Positions 21,339-31,245 of a stretch of DNA of 64,000 bases are shown one piece after another. The notes beneath the pieces are model-generated. The model was not told the origin of the DNA. It ran no database searches and saw nothing but the letters and a program-made list of their open reading frames with translations. The position numbers and the translations under genes were made by a program. The stretch comes from Bicyclus anynana (Eukaryota > Arthropoda > Insecta > Lepidoptera > Nymphalidae), in assembly GCF_947172395.1 (NCBI RefSeq), contig NC_069085.1, positions 5,364,112-5,428,111 of the forward strand, read 5' to 3'. Within the stretch, counting starts at the first letter, position 1. Each line of letters opens with the position of its first letter.

Positions 21339-21689
21339 ATGTGTGAGCAAGTCAAAGTGACATTGTTTAGGGCATACTGCTTATGCTTCTATTCGTGTCA
21401 ACTTTGGACTAAGGACACCAGACGCGCTATCGACAACATCAGGGTACAATACAATAACGCGTATCGTATCCTGATGAAGTTGCCGCGGTACTGCAGTGCG
21501 TCGGAAATGTTCGCTTTGGCCAGAGTACTGGACTTCTTCGCGATTATGCGATCGCGAGTCGCAAAGTTCTGGAGTCGCTTGCGATCCTCGAAAAACGAGA
21601 TCCTCACCACACTGACGGAGTGTCAAGACTGCTCAATTCTTAACATTAAACATTGGCGCTCAGTGCACCAGGAGCCGAATAAAAAGTAA
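21339..21689 (+). pseudogene. LINE reverse transcriptase, C-terminal fragment
   Basis: The open frame (116 codons) reads as the region after the RT domain of a non-LTR retrotransposon: LFRAYC..FYSCQLW, then VQYNNAYRILMKLPRYCSASEMFA, then an IMR.RVAKFWSRLR segment and the terminal H-W-R-S-V-H. This end module is common in RTE-type LINEs as I remember them. No RT catalytic motif is present because the copy is 5'-truncated. The stop at 21689 looks like the natural end, followed by AT-rich sequence and a run of ATT repeats. Confidence 0.65.
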
Positions 21690-21799
21690 TGTAGGTAATG
21701 TACCTGGCAACTTATAATTTTAGAATTTTTATATTTTTGTATTATTATTATTATTACTTTTGTATATTTTATATTGGGTAGATACCTTTAAATAAAAAT

Positions 21800-21990
21800 T
21801 ATTATTATTATACCAGCCATTGGACGTTCTCAGCTGGACATAGGCCTTTTGTAAGGACTTCCAAACATCACGATACTGAGCCACCTGCATCCAGCGAATC
21901 CCTGCGATTCGCTTGATGTCGTCAGTCCACCTGGTGAGGGGTAACCACCACGGCATTAGTGCGGGGTCGCCAATCCAGCACCTTGGATCC
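21800..21990 (-). pseudogene. RTE-type LINE C-terminal fragment
   Basis: Minus-strand residues include RWTDDIKRIAGIRWMQVAQYRDVWKSL, then KAYVQ, then an NG-stop-like end running into ATAATAATAATTT. The same terminus recurs in decayed form at 42558-42740 and 55512-55700. ORF2 of RTE-type elements ends in this R-W-T-D-D ... W-M-Q-V-A-Q-D-R module. Confidence 0.65.
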
Positions 21991-22072
21991 TATGCAGAAA
22001 GTAATCAATTAAATTATGCTATGGATTTCCTTATTTTAAAGAGTAGATTTTTGTCAAATAAGTATTACAGAT

Positions 22073-22113
22073 TGAAACACCAATGTATTATTTTAAAATA
22101 CATTGGTGTTTCA
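22073..22113. repeat. 17-bp perfect hairpin
   Basis: TGAAACACCAATGTATT (22073-22089) and AATACATTGGTGTTTCA (22097-22113) are exact complements with a 7-nt loop. No further features were seen from 22114 to 22665. Confidence 0.85.
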
Positions 22114-22668
22114 TATGGTTTAAATTGGGTTATCTTAACAAAATAAAAATCATTATTCTACTCAAAACTATTTCTACAAAAGTAATAAAACATTATTTAT
22201 CAAAATATATTGATAATTCAAACCGTATAATATATAAATCCGTACATACAATATCTTCCACTTGCGATTGATCCATTCGTTATGGGACCCGTATAAAAAT
22301 ATGATCCTTAAATAAACGTCATTTAAGAAGAAGATGGATAAAAACGAACGAATAAAGATAGAAGAAAGACACTACAATAGCCATTCTATTCTTGTCACAG
22401 ATTTAGTAAAAACACTACCTACATGATTTATTCCCAGCAAGTTTTCTACGAGAGATGATAAATTGCTTTTTAGCAAAAAGTATTTCCTTCTACACGTTTG
22501 TACGCTATTTTTTTAAATGTATACTTTTTCCTTTGTCATGCGAAAAGGAGGATTTATTCGTATTCTTTTTACGTTTATCTTGGCCGTACTCGCGAGTGCT
22601 TTTTTTTTGGTAACTAACCAGATTTGTAATAATATATGTTTTAAACATTTATAAATGTATTTTACTAG

Positions 22669-22890
22669 CGAACGCTCAGTGGTTTAACCCGCAAAATTCT
22701 CGTTACAGTGAGAATACGGGGTATAAAATAATTAAACCTACATTATATTATGAAAGTAGCTTTCATGTTGTACGTTTGATTAGTTTAATTATATTATCAT
22801 CCAAAAAAAATGAAGAATAATTTTTTTTTTGGGTTTTAAAATCGGTTTGGTGGTATGGTCGTAAAAGCGGAACAAACTACAAAAACAAAC
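22669..22890 (-). mobile_element. Helitron family B, degraded copy
   Basis: It starts ACTAGCGAACGCTCAGTGG and contains GAGAATACGGGGTATAAAAT, TTTTAAAATCGGTTTGG and CGGAACAAAC near the opposite end. The orientation is minus, next to the copy that received the BEL/Pao insertion. Confidence 0.5.
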
Positions 22891-23016
22891 TACGTAAATA
22901 GGTATTTATACTTGAAGGTACTCGCTATTCATATAAATAGCAAACCTTTTAGAGCTTTGGACACATAATATATCTATACTAATATTATAAAACTGAAGAG
23001 TTTGTTTGTTTGTTTG

Positions 23017-23445
23017 TGGTAGAAATTAAAGTGTAGCTACGATAGCTGTCCTGCTTCATTTTATCCTTTCCCCTATCTTCCATCTCACGTTACGCACGTT
23101 CGCCTGCTGCGATCGACAATGGTTGGAGTCGCCCCGCTAATTCGTTGAGAGCTGGTCGTGCGCACGCTGAGAAATATTTTACCGCCATCACAAAAAGCCG
23201 TGTACGCGTGTGTTTTGTGGATAAATCATTAAAAACCAACAAGTTGAGTGCTCCTTATAAATAATAGACTGTGAATCAATTTTGCTTGTTTTGTGTTGCC
23301 ACGCACCCGCTGTTTAAGTCTTATGGTGGACGCATCCTGGACAAAAGAACGGGTCGAAGATCACGTGAGTTCCTTCCTATCCCGTATCTTATCATTCCGG
23401 GTGTATTCCAACGAAGCTATCGATCGAAGTTAACGTAAATTACCA
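23017..23445 (+). repeat. 5' LTR
   Basis: It starts TGGTA and, if it ends TACCA at 23445, has 5-bp perfect terminal inverted repeats. Identity with the 3' LTR is certain only to 23436. TATAAATA at 23256-23263 is the likely TATA box. A strong donor-like GTGAGT sits at 23365-23370. No clear AATAAA was found. Confidence 0.85.
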
Positions 23446-23457
23446 CCATAACATTTT

Positions 23458-23475
23458 TGGTCCTTCGAGCCGGAT
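23458..23475 (+). promoter_or_regulatory. primer-binding site, tRNA-Tyr-like
   Basis: TGGTCCTTCGAGCCGGAT begins with the TGG expected opposite a tRNA CCA end. From memory of insect tRNA-Tyr (acceptor stem CCTTCGA...TCGAAGG), 18 bases are complementary to its 3' end. It lies 12 bases past the TACCA end of the LTR, a somewhat long spacer. The leader from 23476 to 23923 is non-coding. Confidence 0.6.
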
Positions 23476-23923
23476 TTGTACTATAATTTCGTTGTCTAAC
23501 CTACCTCCGTTGTGACGTACTAAGTTCGCTATTTCTTATTTCGTATTATATTTTTATATTATTGTTATAATATACTATTCCGCACATATATATATTTATT
23601 ATAATCGAAGAATAAGATGTTTTCTTCGGTTAGTTCCGCTATATAAATAAAATCGATACGCTAATTACGCTAAACTATTACGCCGCGTCATAACTAGTAG
23701 GTAGGTACATAACGGTACATACTCCGAATTCATTCATTCATTCGTTACGAGAAACGAAGTATTCCATTTTATAGCATAAATCTTTTGATACTTATAATAG
23801 ATTTCAAGTAACTTTTTGTTGACATCTTAATATAACGCTATTTGTTAATATTTTTTAACACTTATTTAAAGAAGAAGTATTTACTTTCTTTTATTTAATT
23901 AATTTACAAATTAATATTTCATC

Positions 23924-26635
23924 ATGAGTAAAAAAGAAGTCTTGCCCGCAAGCTACAGCGCAGATGAATGCCATCTCAAGCTGTTAGAAGCGAAGAAAGA
24001 AATGATGTTTAGCCGCTTACAAGGTATTTACGACTTGACCTTACTAGTTAGCGATGACAGTAGCAAACTACCTTCGTTATTGGTACAGGCAGCCAATATA
24101 GACGTTTTGCGTAAGGAGTTTGAATTAAATTTGGATCAGTATACTATGGCGCAAATGAAAGTAAATCCAAACGCTGTTATCAGTTATCAAAGTTGGAACG
24201 CATTTGAGGAAATGTTTTGTTTTATTAAAAAATCTTTGGAACCCTATTATCATAGTAAAAATGATTCTACAAAACCTTGTCTTTCTAAATTTCCCACAAT
24301 GAAATCCAGTCTCCCTGCTATTGAATTACCCGACTTTTCGGGAGATTCGTCTCACTGGCAGCTATTCTATGAACAATTCAAGAATTTAATACATAATAAC
24401 CCAACGCTTTCTGACAGTGAAAAAGTGTGTTATTTAGTTGGAAAATTGAAAGGTTCTGCGGCATCCGTGTGCGCAGGGTTGCCAGTATCGGGTGAAAATT
24501 ATTGTATTATATGGAAAAATTTGATAGACAAGTATGACGATCCTCGTTCATTGGCTGGTACATATGTAAATCAACTTTTGAATTTTAAATCATTAAATAA
24601 TAATACCGCTTCTGGTCTCGAATTATTTTTAAATTCTTTCAACTCCTCCGTCGACGCTCTTAAACAATTAAAATTGGATAATTTAACAGATTTTTTCCTA
24701 TTACATCTCGCACTTCTGAAGCTTGATCCCGAAACGGTGAAACTTTTTGAAATAACTTATCGCAAAGAAAAAATTCCTTCTTACGGACAATTAGTAGAAT
24801 TTGTCAAAGAACAAAGTAAGGTTCTTTCTAGAGGATGTAATAGTAAACCATCTGATTCGCACGTTTCAACCAAACCTCATAATAAAAAATCGCCTATTGC
24901 AAAATTTACTAAATCTTTTGTGAATACGGAGTCTATTCAAAACTCTAAAGACTCTAAATGTATTTTATGTAAAAATGAAAAGCATAATCACTTATATAAA
25001 TGTCCGAATTTCATGAAATTAACGCCGCAAAAACGATTTCAAGTAGTAAAAAATAATTCTTATTGTACTAACTGCTTAAGCACTCTTCATAAAACCGCCT
25101 CTTGCTTATCGACTCACAATTGCGCTCATTGTAACCAGAGACATTCGTCTCTGTTATGTTTTTCTCACGCAAATAAATTTAATTATAGTGATCCGGTTAA
25201 TATAAACACGGCACAAAACGCAACGCACTCTCATTCTATATCGCTACCCGCTAATAAAACCGCTAACTCTCATAATAATTTTAATTCTTACGCTAATATA
25301 CCCGCTGATGTAGCTACACAAAAAGCTAAAAATGAGTCGAATAATGACTCGTCCGCTAATGGACACACATCGCTATGTACAATTTCTCGTGATTTTCATG
25401 AACGCAACGCAACTACATTGTTAGGTACCGCTAAAATAAAAGTTATTGATAACTATGGCCGCACTCACTTTCTGCGATGTCTAGTAGACCCTGGCTCGCA
25501 GAGTGATTATATTACTATAGCTTCTTGTAAAAAATTATCGCTTCCTGTATATTCACAAAATCGCTTTACAGAAGTACAGGGCATAGGTGGGACTTCTCAA
25601 AAAATACTTGGGATTTCTAATTTGAAATTCACCTCACGCTTCGATGACACCAAAGTATACGATATACGCCCTCTGGTGGTAGAAGGTATTACTTCTCAAT
25701 TGCCTGATGCTAAAGTAAACTTGTCCGCACTAGAAAGCTTGATAAAAAACATTCCATTAGCCGATGACAGTTTTTCAGAACCAGGTTGTGTTGATTTATT
25801 AATTGGTGTTAAATTATATTGCGATATTTTGCTTTTTAATAAAATTACCGCTGAGAATAGCTCACCGTCTGCTATAGAAACCTCGCTCGGTTACGTCATC
25901 ATGGGCGACGCGCCGATCGCTTCTGGGCTTATATCTACTTCTGCCTTTTGCGCTTTCAGTCGTGAACCTCTAGATAATCTCTTAGAGAGGTTCTGGAAGG
26001 TAGAAGAAGCTCCTCATCAGAAATTTTTGAGTCCCGAAGAGCAGGAATGTGAAAAAATATATGTCACAACGACTACTCGTAAAACCGATGGCAGTTTTAT
26101 TGTATCTCTTCCCTTTAAGGAAGACCCGGTTCGCTTGGGTAACTCTTATATACCCGCTAAGAGAAGGTTTCTCAACCTTGAGAAGAAGTTTAATAACTCA
26201 CCTGATTTAAGAATAAAATATAACGAAGTTATTCAAGATTATTTAGATAAGGGTATTCTTTCTAAGGTTTCTCCTCAAGAAAGCATTATGCCTGGTTTTT
26301 ACTTGCCTCATAGGCCTGTTATACGGGACGACAAAGCGACTACCAAACTTAGAATTGTTCTAGACGCTTCTATGAAAACTGATGTTAATATATCTTTAAA
26401 TGATATACTTCATACAGGCTGCAACTTGCAAGCTGAAATATTTAATATTCTAATAAACGTTCGCCTCTTTAAAATCGCTTTTTTCGCAGATGTGAAACAA
26501 ATGTATTTATGTATTGAAGTTCTCCCCGCTCATCGTAAATTTCAGCGAATTTTATTTAGATTTTCTAATAATGAACCACTAGAAATCTACGAGTTTAATC
26601 GCGTTACTTTCGGATTGCGTTCGTCTCCTTTTTAG
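23924..26635 (+). CDS. BEL/Pao gag-protease and N-terminal reverse transcriptase
   Basis: The 903-codon frame starts at an ATG preceded by TTTCATC. Residues 131-300 form the gag-like DUF1759-type region (LPDFSGDSSHWQLFYEQF at 135-152). Residues 346-412 hold cysteine/histidine fingers (CILCKNEKHNHLYKC; CTNCLSTLHKTASC; CAHCNQRH...C). The aspartic-protease-type region has DPGSQ at 522-526 where retroviral proteases have D-T/S-G, a substitution usual for this clade. RT begins near 780, with RIVLDAS at 810-816 and motif A FADVKQMYL with D856. The frame stops at TAG directly after a T run inside RT; the polymerase continues in another frame from about 26635. Base composition and codon use are uniform with the rest of the element. 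Confidence 0.92.
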   Translation: MSKKEVLPASYSADECHLKLLEAKKEMMFSRLQGIYDLTLLVSDDSSKLPSLLVQAANIDVLRKEFELNLDQYTMAQMKVNPNAVISYQSWNAFEEMFCFIKKSLEPYYHSKNDSTKPCLSKFPTMKSSLPAIELPDFSGDSSHWQLFYEQFKNLIHNNPTLSDSEKVCYLVGKLKGSAASVCAGLPVSGENYCIIWKNLIDKYDDPRSLAGTYVNQLLNFKSLNNNTASGLELFLNSFNSSVDALKQLKLDNLTDFFLLHLALLKLDPETVKLFEITYRKEKIPSYGQLVEFVKEQSKVLSRGCNSKPSDSHVSTKPHNKKSPIAKFTKSFVNTESIQNSKDSKCILCKNEKHNHLYKCPNFMKLTPQKRFQVVKNNSYCTNCLSTLHKTASCLSTHNCAHCNQRHSSLLCFSHANKFNYSDPVNINTAQNATHSHSISLPANKTANSHNNFNSYANIPADVATQKAKNESNNDSSANGHTSLCTISRDFHERNATTLLGTAKIKVIDNYGRTHFLRCLVDPGSQSDYITIASCKKLSLPVYSQNRFTEVQGIGGTSQKILGISNLKFTSRFDDTKVYDIRPLVVEGITSQLPDAKVNLSALESLIKNIPLADDSFSEPGCVDLLIGVKLYCDILLFNKITAENSSPSAIETSLGYVIMGDAPIASGLISTSAFCAFSREPLDNLLERFWKVEEAPHQKFLSPEEQECEKIYVTTTTRKTDGSFIVSLPFKEDPVRLGNSYIPAKRRFLNLEKKFNNSPDLRIKYNEVIQDYLDKGILSKVSPQESIMPGFYLPHRPVIRDDKATTKLRIVLDASMKTDVNISLNDILHTGCNLQAEIFNILINVRLFKIAFFADVKQMYLCIEVLPAHRKFQRILFRFSNNEPLEIYEFNRVTFGLRSSPF

Positions 26636-26640
26636 CGCTT
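26630..26640 (+). other. frame break in a T run of the RT gene
   Basis: Five T's are followed by AGCGC. The upstream frame reads through the T's into TAG, while the frame one step over is open on both sides of the T run and continues the RT domain without loss of residues. This could be a polymerase-slip indel in the genome, a base-calling error in a homopolymer, or less likely a recoding site. The last is unlikely because gag-pol frameshifts normally precede the protease, not the middle of RT. Confidence 0.75.
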
Positions 26641-29259
26641 CGCACGTTACGCGAATTGGCTAAAAGAGAGAAGGATAGATGGCCCGCGGCTGCAGCGATA
26701 ATCGAAAGAGATGTTTATATGGACGACCTCGCTTCCTCTGCCTCTGATCCTTCAGAAGCAGTAGAGAAGGCTGAGCAGTTGATCCAAATGTTTAAGTCCG
26801 GAGGGTTCGATTTAATTAAATGGACTAGTAACTCTCCTGAATTATTACGTAACATACCTCAAACGCACCGACAGTCTGAAGGAATATCGTTTGACGACGA
26901 ACACACCTTTAAGATTTTAGGATTACATTGGTTTCCCGTTCATGATAGTTTAAGTTTTTTTGTATCTCCCCCCTCGCTCAAATGGACGAAACGCTCTATT
27001 CTCTCCGCAACTGCTCAACTCTACGATGTCTTAGGACTCGTTGGGCCTGTGATTTTATACGCCAAATTGATAATTAAGGAATTATGGATTTTAAAGTTGT
27101 CATGGGATGAAACGCTCCCTTCTCATATTATAGAGGCTTGGTTACAATTTATAGATGAGCTGCCTCTTTTATCAAAGCTTAAAATTCCGCGACACCTTGG
27201 TGTAGAAAATAACTCTAATTTATCTTTACTCGCATTCGCCGACGCCAGTGAAAAGGCGTATGGTTGTGTAATTTATACACACGTGACAAATGGAGATAAT
27301 AAACCTATCATTTCATTAGTTTGCTCTAAATCACGTGTGTCTTCTCCCTCTAGTTTAGTTACGCTGGCTAGACTAGAGTTAAACGCTCTTGTATTACTTG
27401 CAAAATTAGTTCGCAACGTATATGATACTTTAATATCGCGACAACCTGTAGACAATATTTTTGTATTTTCAGACTCTACTGTCGCTCTGTGTTGGTTAAA
27501 GTCCTCACCTCACAGATTTCAAACTTACATTGCTAATAGAATATCGCAGTTTCAGGAACTATTGTGTACCGATGATCTCTATCATATTTCTGGTATAGAG
27601 AATCCTGCAGATTGTATATCTCGTGGACTATTGCCTTCGCAATTATTAACCCATGAACTCTGGTTCAATGGGCCAACATGGGCTTCATCGCCTATTAATC
27701 AATGGCCCGTTCAGAAATTCTCACCTAACGCCTCTGGGCTTCCAGAACAGAAATCTATATCTCTTGTCATGCGAAGTGTAGATGAACATCCTTTACTGAC
27801 GTTAAGTACTAAGTTTTCTTCTTGGCATAAGTATCTGAGATCGGTTGTCTTTTTATTGAAATTTCTCAAGAAATTACCTAAAGGAATTCATATTACCGCG
27901 GAAGATTTAAATGTCGCAGAAACAAAAGTCATTGAAGTTGTTCAAAATACAAATTTCTATGAGGATATTCAAAAACTAAAAAAAGGAATTTCGTGTTCGC
28001 GTGCTATTCAAAAATTAAATCCGTTTATTCGCGATAATATTCTTCACGTAGGTGGTCGCTTAACTTATTCCTCTTTAGATTATTGTCATAAACATCCGAT
28101 TTTATTACCTAGAAAAGGTCATATAATCGATTTGTTAATTGATTACTACCACCGTGAAAATTTACATGCAGGTCCTCAGATTTTACTTTCTATAACTAGA
28201 CAAAAATATTGGATTTTATCCGCGAGGCGCGCCATAAAACAACGCATACATAAATGTATCAAATGCTATAGATTAAATCCTAAGCAAATATTTCCGTTTA
28301 TGGCTAATTTGCCGCCATGTCGCATAGAGCAGGCTAACGCTTATACCTATACAGGCGTGGACTTCACAGGTCCGCTCTACATTACTCTATGTAGAGGCCG
28401 AGGTATACATAAGCAAAAAGCTTATCTTTGTATCTTTATATGCCTGGTTACCAAAGCAGTTCACTTTGAACTTGCACCTGATCTTAGTTCCGCTTCATTT
28501 TTAAATTTATTTAAGAGATTTATCTCTAGATCTGGTGCAAATTGTAAATTTATATATAGTGATAATGGGACTAATTTCGTTTCATCGAAAGGATATTTTG
28601 ATGAATTATTTTCGCTATTAAAAAGTGATGAGTATTATAAGGATTTTAGTACTGAACTCGCTAAACGCCGCATAATCTGGAAACTAAATCCTCCCACTGG
28701 GAGCCATTTTGGGGGCATATGGGAAAGCAACATAAAAAGTGCAAAATCCCTTCTTTTTAAAGTGATAGGTAAGCAGATTTTGACGTATGAAGAGATGCTT
28801 ACAGTAGTTACACAAATTGAAGCGATATTAAATAGTAGGCCGCTTTACCTTGCGAGTACGGACCCTTCTGAGCCTTCTGCTCTAACGCCAGCTCACTTTT
28901 TATATAGAGTGCCTTTAGAGTATTTACCTGCGCCCGATCTTAGTGGTGAAAAGGAACGGTTACTTAGTAGATTTATGCTTTTAGATTCGCTAATTCAATC
29001 ATTTTGGAAACGCTTCAAGGTTGAGTACTTACACACCCTCCAAACACGCGAGAAATGGAATACTACGTCTCTTTCGGTTAAGGCAGGGACTGTGGTCCTT
29101 ATTAACGTAGATAACGCTCCGCCCTTGCAATGGCCATTGGGCATTATAACACGCATATTCCCTGGCAAGGATGGGATTACTAGAGTCGCTGAAGTAAAGA
29201 CTAAAACTGGACTCTTCATTCGGCCTATGGTGAAGCTTTGTCCTTTGCCTGCGCAATAG
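26641..29259 (+). CDS. BEL/Pao RT C-terminus, RNase H and integrase
   Basis: This open block has no own start codon; coordinates begin after the frame break. Counting from the TTG at 26656, the RT box YMDD is at residues 21-24. RNase H acidic residues fit D196 (AFADAS), E241 (ARLEL), D273 (FSDST) and D319 (NPADCISRG). The integrase zinc finger is H499, H504, C534 and C537. The integrase core acidic triad fits D569 (GVDFTG), D636 (YSDNGTNF) and E690 (GGIWES). The last 100 residues match the DUF5641-type end of Pao proteins (GTVVLINVDNAPPLQWPLG). All catalytic residues appear intact, so apart from the T-run break the copy looks potentially functional. Confidence 0.92.
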   Translation, partial: RTLRELAKREKDRWPAAAAIIERDVYMDDLASSASDPSEAVEKAEQLIQMFKSGGFDLIKWTSNSPELLRNIPQTHRQSEGISFDDEHTFKILGLHWFPVHDSLSFFVSPPSLKWTKRSILSATAQLYDVLGLVGPVILYAKLIIKELWILKLSWDETLPSHIIEAWLQFIDELPLLSKLKIPRHLGVENNSNLSLLAFADASEKAYGCVIYTHVTNGDNKPIISLVCSKSRVSSPSSLVTLARLELNALVLLAKLVRNVYDTLISRQPVDNIFVFSDSTVALCWLKSSPHRFQTYIANRISQFQELLCTDDLYHISGIENPADCISRGLLPSQLLTHELWFNGPTWASSPINQWPVQKFSPNASGLPEQKSISLVMRSVDEHPLLTLSTKFSSWHKYLRSVVFLLKFLKKLPKGIHITAEDLNVAETKVIEVVQNTNFYEDIQKLKKGISCSRAIQKLNPFIRDNILHVGGRLTYSSLDYCHKHPILLPRKGHIIDLLIDYYHRENLHAGPQILLSITRQKYWILSARRAIKQRIHKCIKCYRLNPKQIFPFMANLPPCRIEQANAYTYTGVDFTGPLYITLCRGRGIHKQKAYLCIFICLVTKAVHFELAPDLSSASFLNLFKRFISRSGANCKFIYSDNGTNFVSSKGYFDELFSLLKSDEYYKDFSTELAKRRIIWKLNPPTGSHFGGIWESNIKSAKSLLFKVIGKQILTYEEMLTVVTQIEAILNSRPLYLASTDPSEPSALTPAHFLYRVPLEYLPAPDLSGEKERLLSRFMLLDSLIQSFWKRFKVEYLHTLQTREKWNTTSLSVKAGTVVLINVDNAPPLQWPLGIITRIFPGKDGITRVAEVKTKTGLFIRPMVKLCPLPAQ

Positions 29260-29473
29260 ACTAGTCTTACGTTATTTTAAGTAAGTGTCTTATTGTATTA
29301 AATATCTATTAATTTATCAGAATTATTTTATTATTAACTATATTATTTATCGCTATTAATATTTATAACTCATAAATATTTGTCTCTAAGTACTTATACG
29401 TATAATTTGTTTATTTGTATTATGTACTTTCGCTATTTTCTTTATTTTTTTTATTGCGAGCTTAGTAGCTCAC

Positions 29474-29484
29474 AGGCGGGGGAA
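29474..29484 (+). promoter_or_regulatory. polypurine tract
   Basis: AGGCGGGGGAA directly precedes the 3' LTR start TGGTAG. A purine-rich tract at this position primes plus-strand DNA synthesis. The stretch 29260-29473 is non-coding and AT-rich. Confidence 0.8.
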
Positions 29485-29904
29485 TGGTAGAAATTAAAGT
29501 GTAGCTACGATAGCTGTCCTGCTTCATTTTATCCTTTCCCCTATCTTCCATCTCACGTTACGCACGTTCGCCTGCTGCGATCGACAATGGTTGGAGTCGC
29601 CCCGCTAATTCGTTGAGAGCTGGTCGTGCGCACGCTGAGAAATATTTTACCGCCATCACAAAAAGCCGTGTACGCGTGTGTTTTGTGGATAAATCATTAA
29701 AAACCAACAAGTTGAGTGCTCCTTATAAATAATAGACTGTGAATCAATTTTGCTTGTTTTGTGTTGCCACGCACCCGCTGTTTAAGTCTTATGGTGGACG
29801 CATCCTGGACAAAAGAACGGGTCGAAGATCACGTGAGTTCCTTCCTATCCCGTATCTTATCATTCCGGGTGTATTCCAACGAAGCTATCGATCGAAGTTA
29901 ACGT
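29485..29904 (+). repeat. 3' LTR (slightly shortened at its end)
   Basis: All 420 bases match the 5' LTR at a constant offset of 6468 bases. After 29904 the sequence diverges (TAATTTGTTTG instead of AAATTACCA), so the terminal nine bases and a clean target duplication appear to be missing or altered. Confidence 0.9.
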
Positions 29905-30328
29905 TAATTTGTTTGATTGAACGCGCTAATCTCGGGAACTACTGGTCCGATTTGAAAAATTCTTTCAGTGTTATATAGCACATTTATCGAGAAAGGCTAT
30001 ATATTATCCCCGTTTTCCTACGGGAACGGGAACCACGCGGGTAAAACCGCGCGGCGTCAGCTAGTTTATTATATTTCTATAGCCTCCACGTATGTACTCA
30101 TAAAATATTAATTAATTAGCTATTATATTCCACGAAAATTAAGGTTCACATACAGAATATACAATGCGGTGACTAATTACAAAATATTTATCACGTTACC
30201 TTCTTAATTAAAGTACAAAGATTCACGATGTAGAAAGTTTAATAATCAAGCCTTGTCATGTTTGGAAATGTGCCTTTTGTTTTGCTACATTTTAACTTTT
30301 AAGCCTTTTGGTAACGTAATATTAAATA

Positions 30329-30590
30329 CTAGCGAACGCCTGTGACTTTGTCTACGTGAACTTTACCCTATTTCACCACCTTCTACTCACATTTTCACAT
30401 GTTTTATATTTTATAAAAAGTCCATTATTCCAAGAATATAATACAAAACACGAACAATTTATATTAAAAAAACTTCAACCACTGCCACAAAAGCTTAAAA
30501 CTTTTAGGGGTAGTATTTAAAAAAATCTTGAATTACATTATATTTATCTGATTTCTTGGCTTGGTAGGTAGCCTTTTATTATATAAAAAA
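30329..30590 (-). repeat. ACTAGCGAACGCC-type dispersed repeat
   Basis: The sequence ACTAGCGAACGCCTGTGACT, TTTACCCTATTTCACCACC, TTTTAGGGGTAGTATTT and CTTGAATTACATTATA belongs to another Helitron-ended family. TTTTTAGGGGTAGTATTTC recurs at 57633-57655. Confidence 0.5.
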
Positions 30591-30867
30591 AAAAACTTTA
30601 GACCACAGATACTACAATCATTAATTTATTATTAACAACCAAATATTTTATACTATTACATATATCAATATCTATCTCATCTAGCGCGTCAAAATTGTGG
30701 CGCACAAAGGTATCGCTAATCGCAAAGTCTTAATTTCCTTAAGTTGCATAGTAAATATTGTCTATAATATGAAGTTGTGTATTTAGGAATTGTAAAAACT
30801 ATACATATATATGAGTACATAAATATGTAATATAAAAAAGCAAAATAATAAAAACAACTGTAGTTTC

Positions 30868-30916
30868 TTGCCGGTTCTTCTCAGCAGAACCTGCCTTCCG
30901 AACCGGTGATAGAATT
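30868..30916 (+). repeat. LINE 3'-UTR block, first of two copies
   Basis: CTTGCCGGTTCTTCTCAGCA, GAACCTGCCTTCCGAACCGG and TTTTTACAAAT repeat at 31331-31385 in the same orientation. The flanking ends CCGGTTC/GAACCGG can pair. It implies a tandem or nested pair of LINE 3' ends. Confidence 0.7.
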
Positions 30917-30960
30917 TTTACAAATATAACAATATAGTTTATGTAAGACAAAATATTAAT

Positions 30961-31245
30961 TTGTACAAACGAAAAGGAGATTTAAACCCACGTCTTACTA
31001 GACACGGGCATAAGTTAGTTATTTCTGCATATCGTCTCCAAAGAGTTAAAAAATCTTTTGTAGGTTTGGGTGTACTCTTCTATAACAAGATCCCCAAGAC
31101 TGTGATGGACTTGCCAATGCACAACTTTAAGCAATATGTTAAAAAACATTTACTTAGTCGAGGTTACTACACTATTGATGAGTTCCTTAACGACAAAGGT
31201 GCTTGGAGGCCATTGGATCAGCTTCCACCTTCACACAGGAAATAA
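30961..31245 (+). pseudogene. LINE ORF2 C-terminal fragment (Jockey/CR1-like)
   Basis: About 94 codons after an in-frame TTG read YKRKGDLNPRLTRHGHKLVI, then VKKSFVGLGVLFYNKIPKTVMDLP, NFKQYVKKHLLSRGYYTIDEFLND and a terminal AW. This is the conserved end of LINE ORF2 proteins, in which a 'G..LYNKIP' segment precedes a 'FK..VK..L...YY.I.E' helix. The stop is natural. The RT and endonuclease parts are missing through 5' truncation. A 3' UTR and TTTTGA tail follow. Confidence 0.7.

Larger units (their letters stand above)
23017..29904 (+). mobile_element. BEL/Pao LTR retrotransposon, nearly intact
   Basis: The 6.9-kb element has LTRs of at least 420 bp at both ends, a primer-binding site, a polypurine tract and a gag-protease-RT-RNaseH-integrase order typical of BEL/Pao. 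The protein carries the DUF1759-like gag segment, CCHC-type fingers, peptidase A17-type organisation, a YMDD box and a terminal DUF5641-like region. The LTRs are identical by eye over 420 bp, which means a very recent insertion. One frame break in the reverse transcriptase separates the coding region into two blocks. I see no envelope gene. Confidence 0.92.
22973..30064 (+). mobile_element. Helitron family B split by a BEL/Pao element
   Basis: The 5' part (22973-23016) begins TCTATACTAATATTATAAA and runs to GAAGAGTTTGTTTGTTTGTTTG. The 3' part resumes at about 29908 with TTTGTTTGATTGAACGCGC and ends GGCGTCAGCTAG at 30064, followed by T. The intact minus-strand copy at 4730-4923 shows the same sequence uninterrupted. 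The BEL/Pao element therefore inserted in the TTTG repeat of an already resident Helitron. Confidence 0.8.

Noticed and set aside
27273..29256. Minus-strand ORFs at 27273-27455, 28995-29219 and 29029-29256
   Set aside because: Shadows of the BEL/Pao polymerase frame on the opposite strand.
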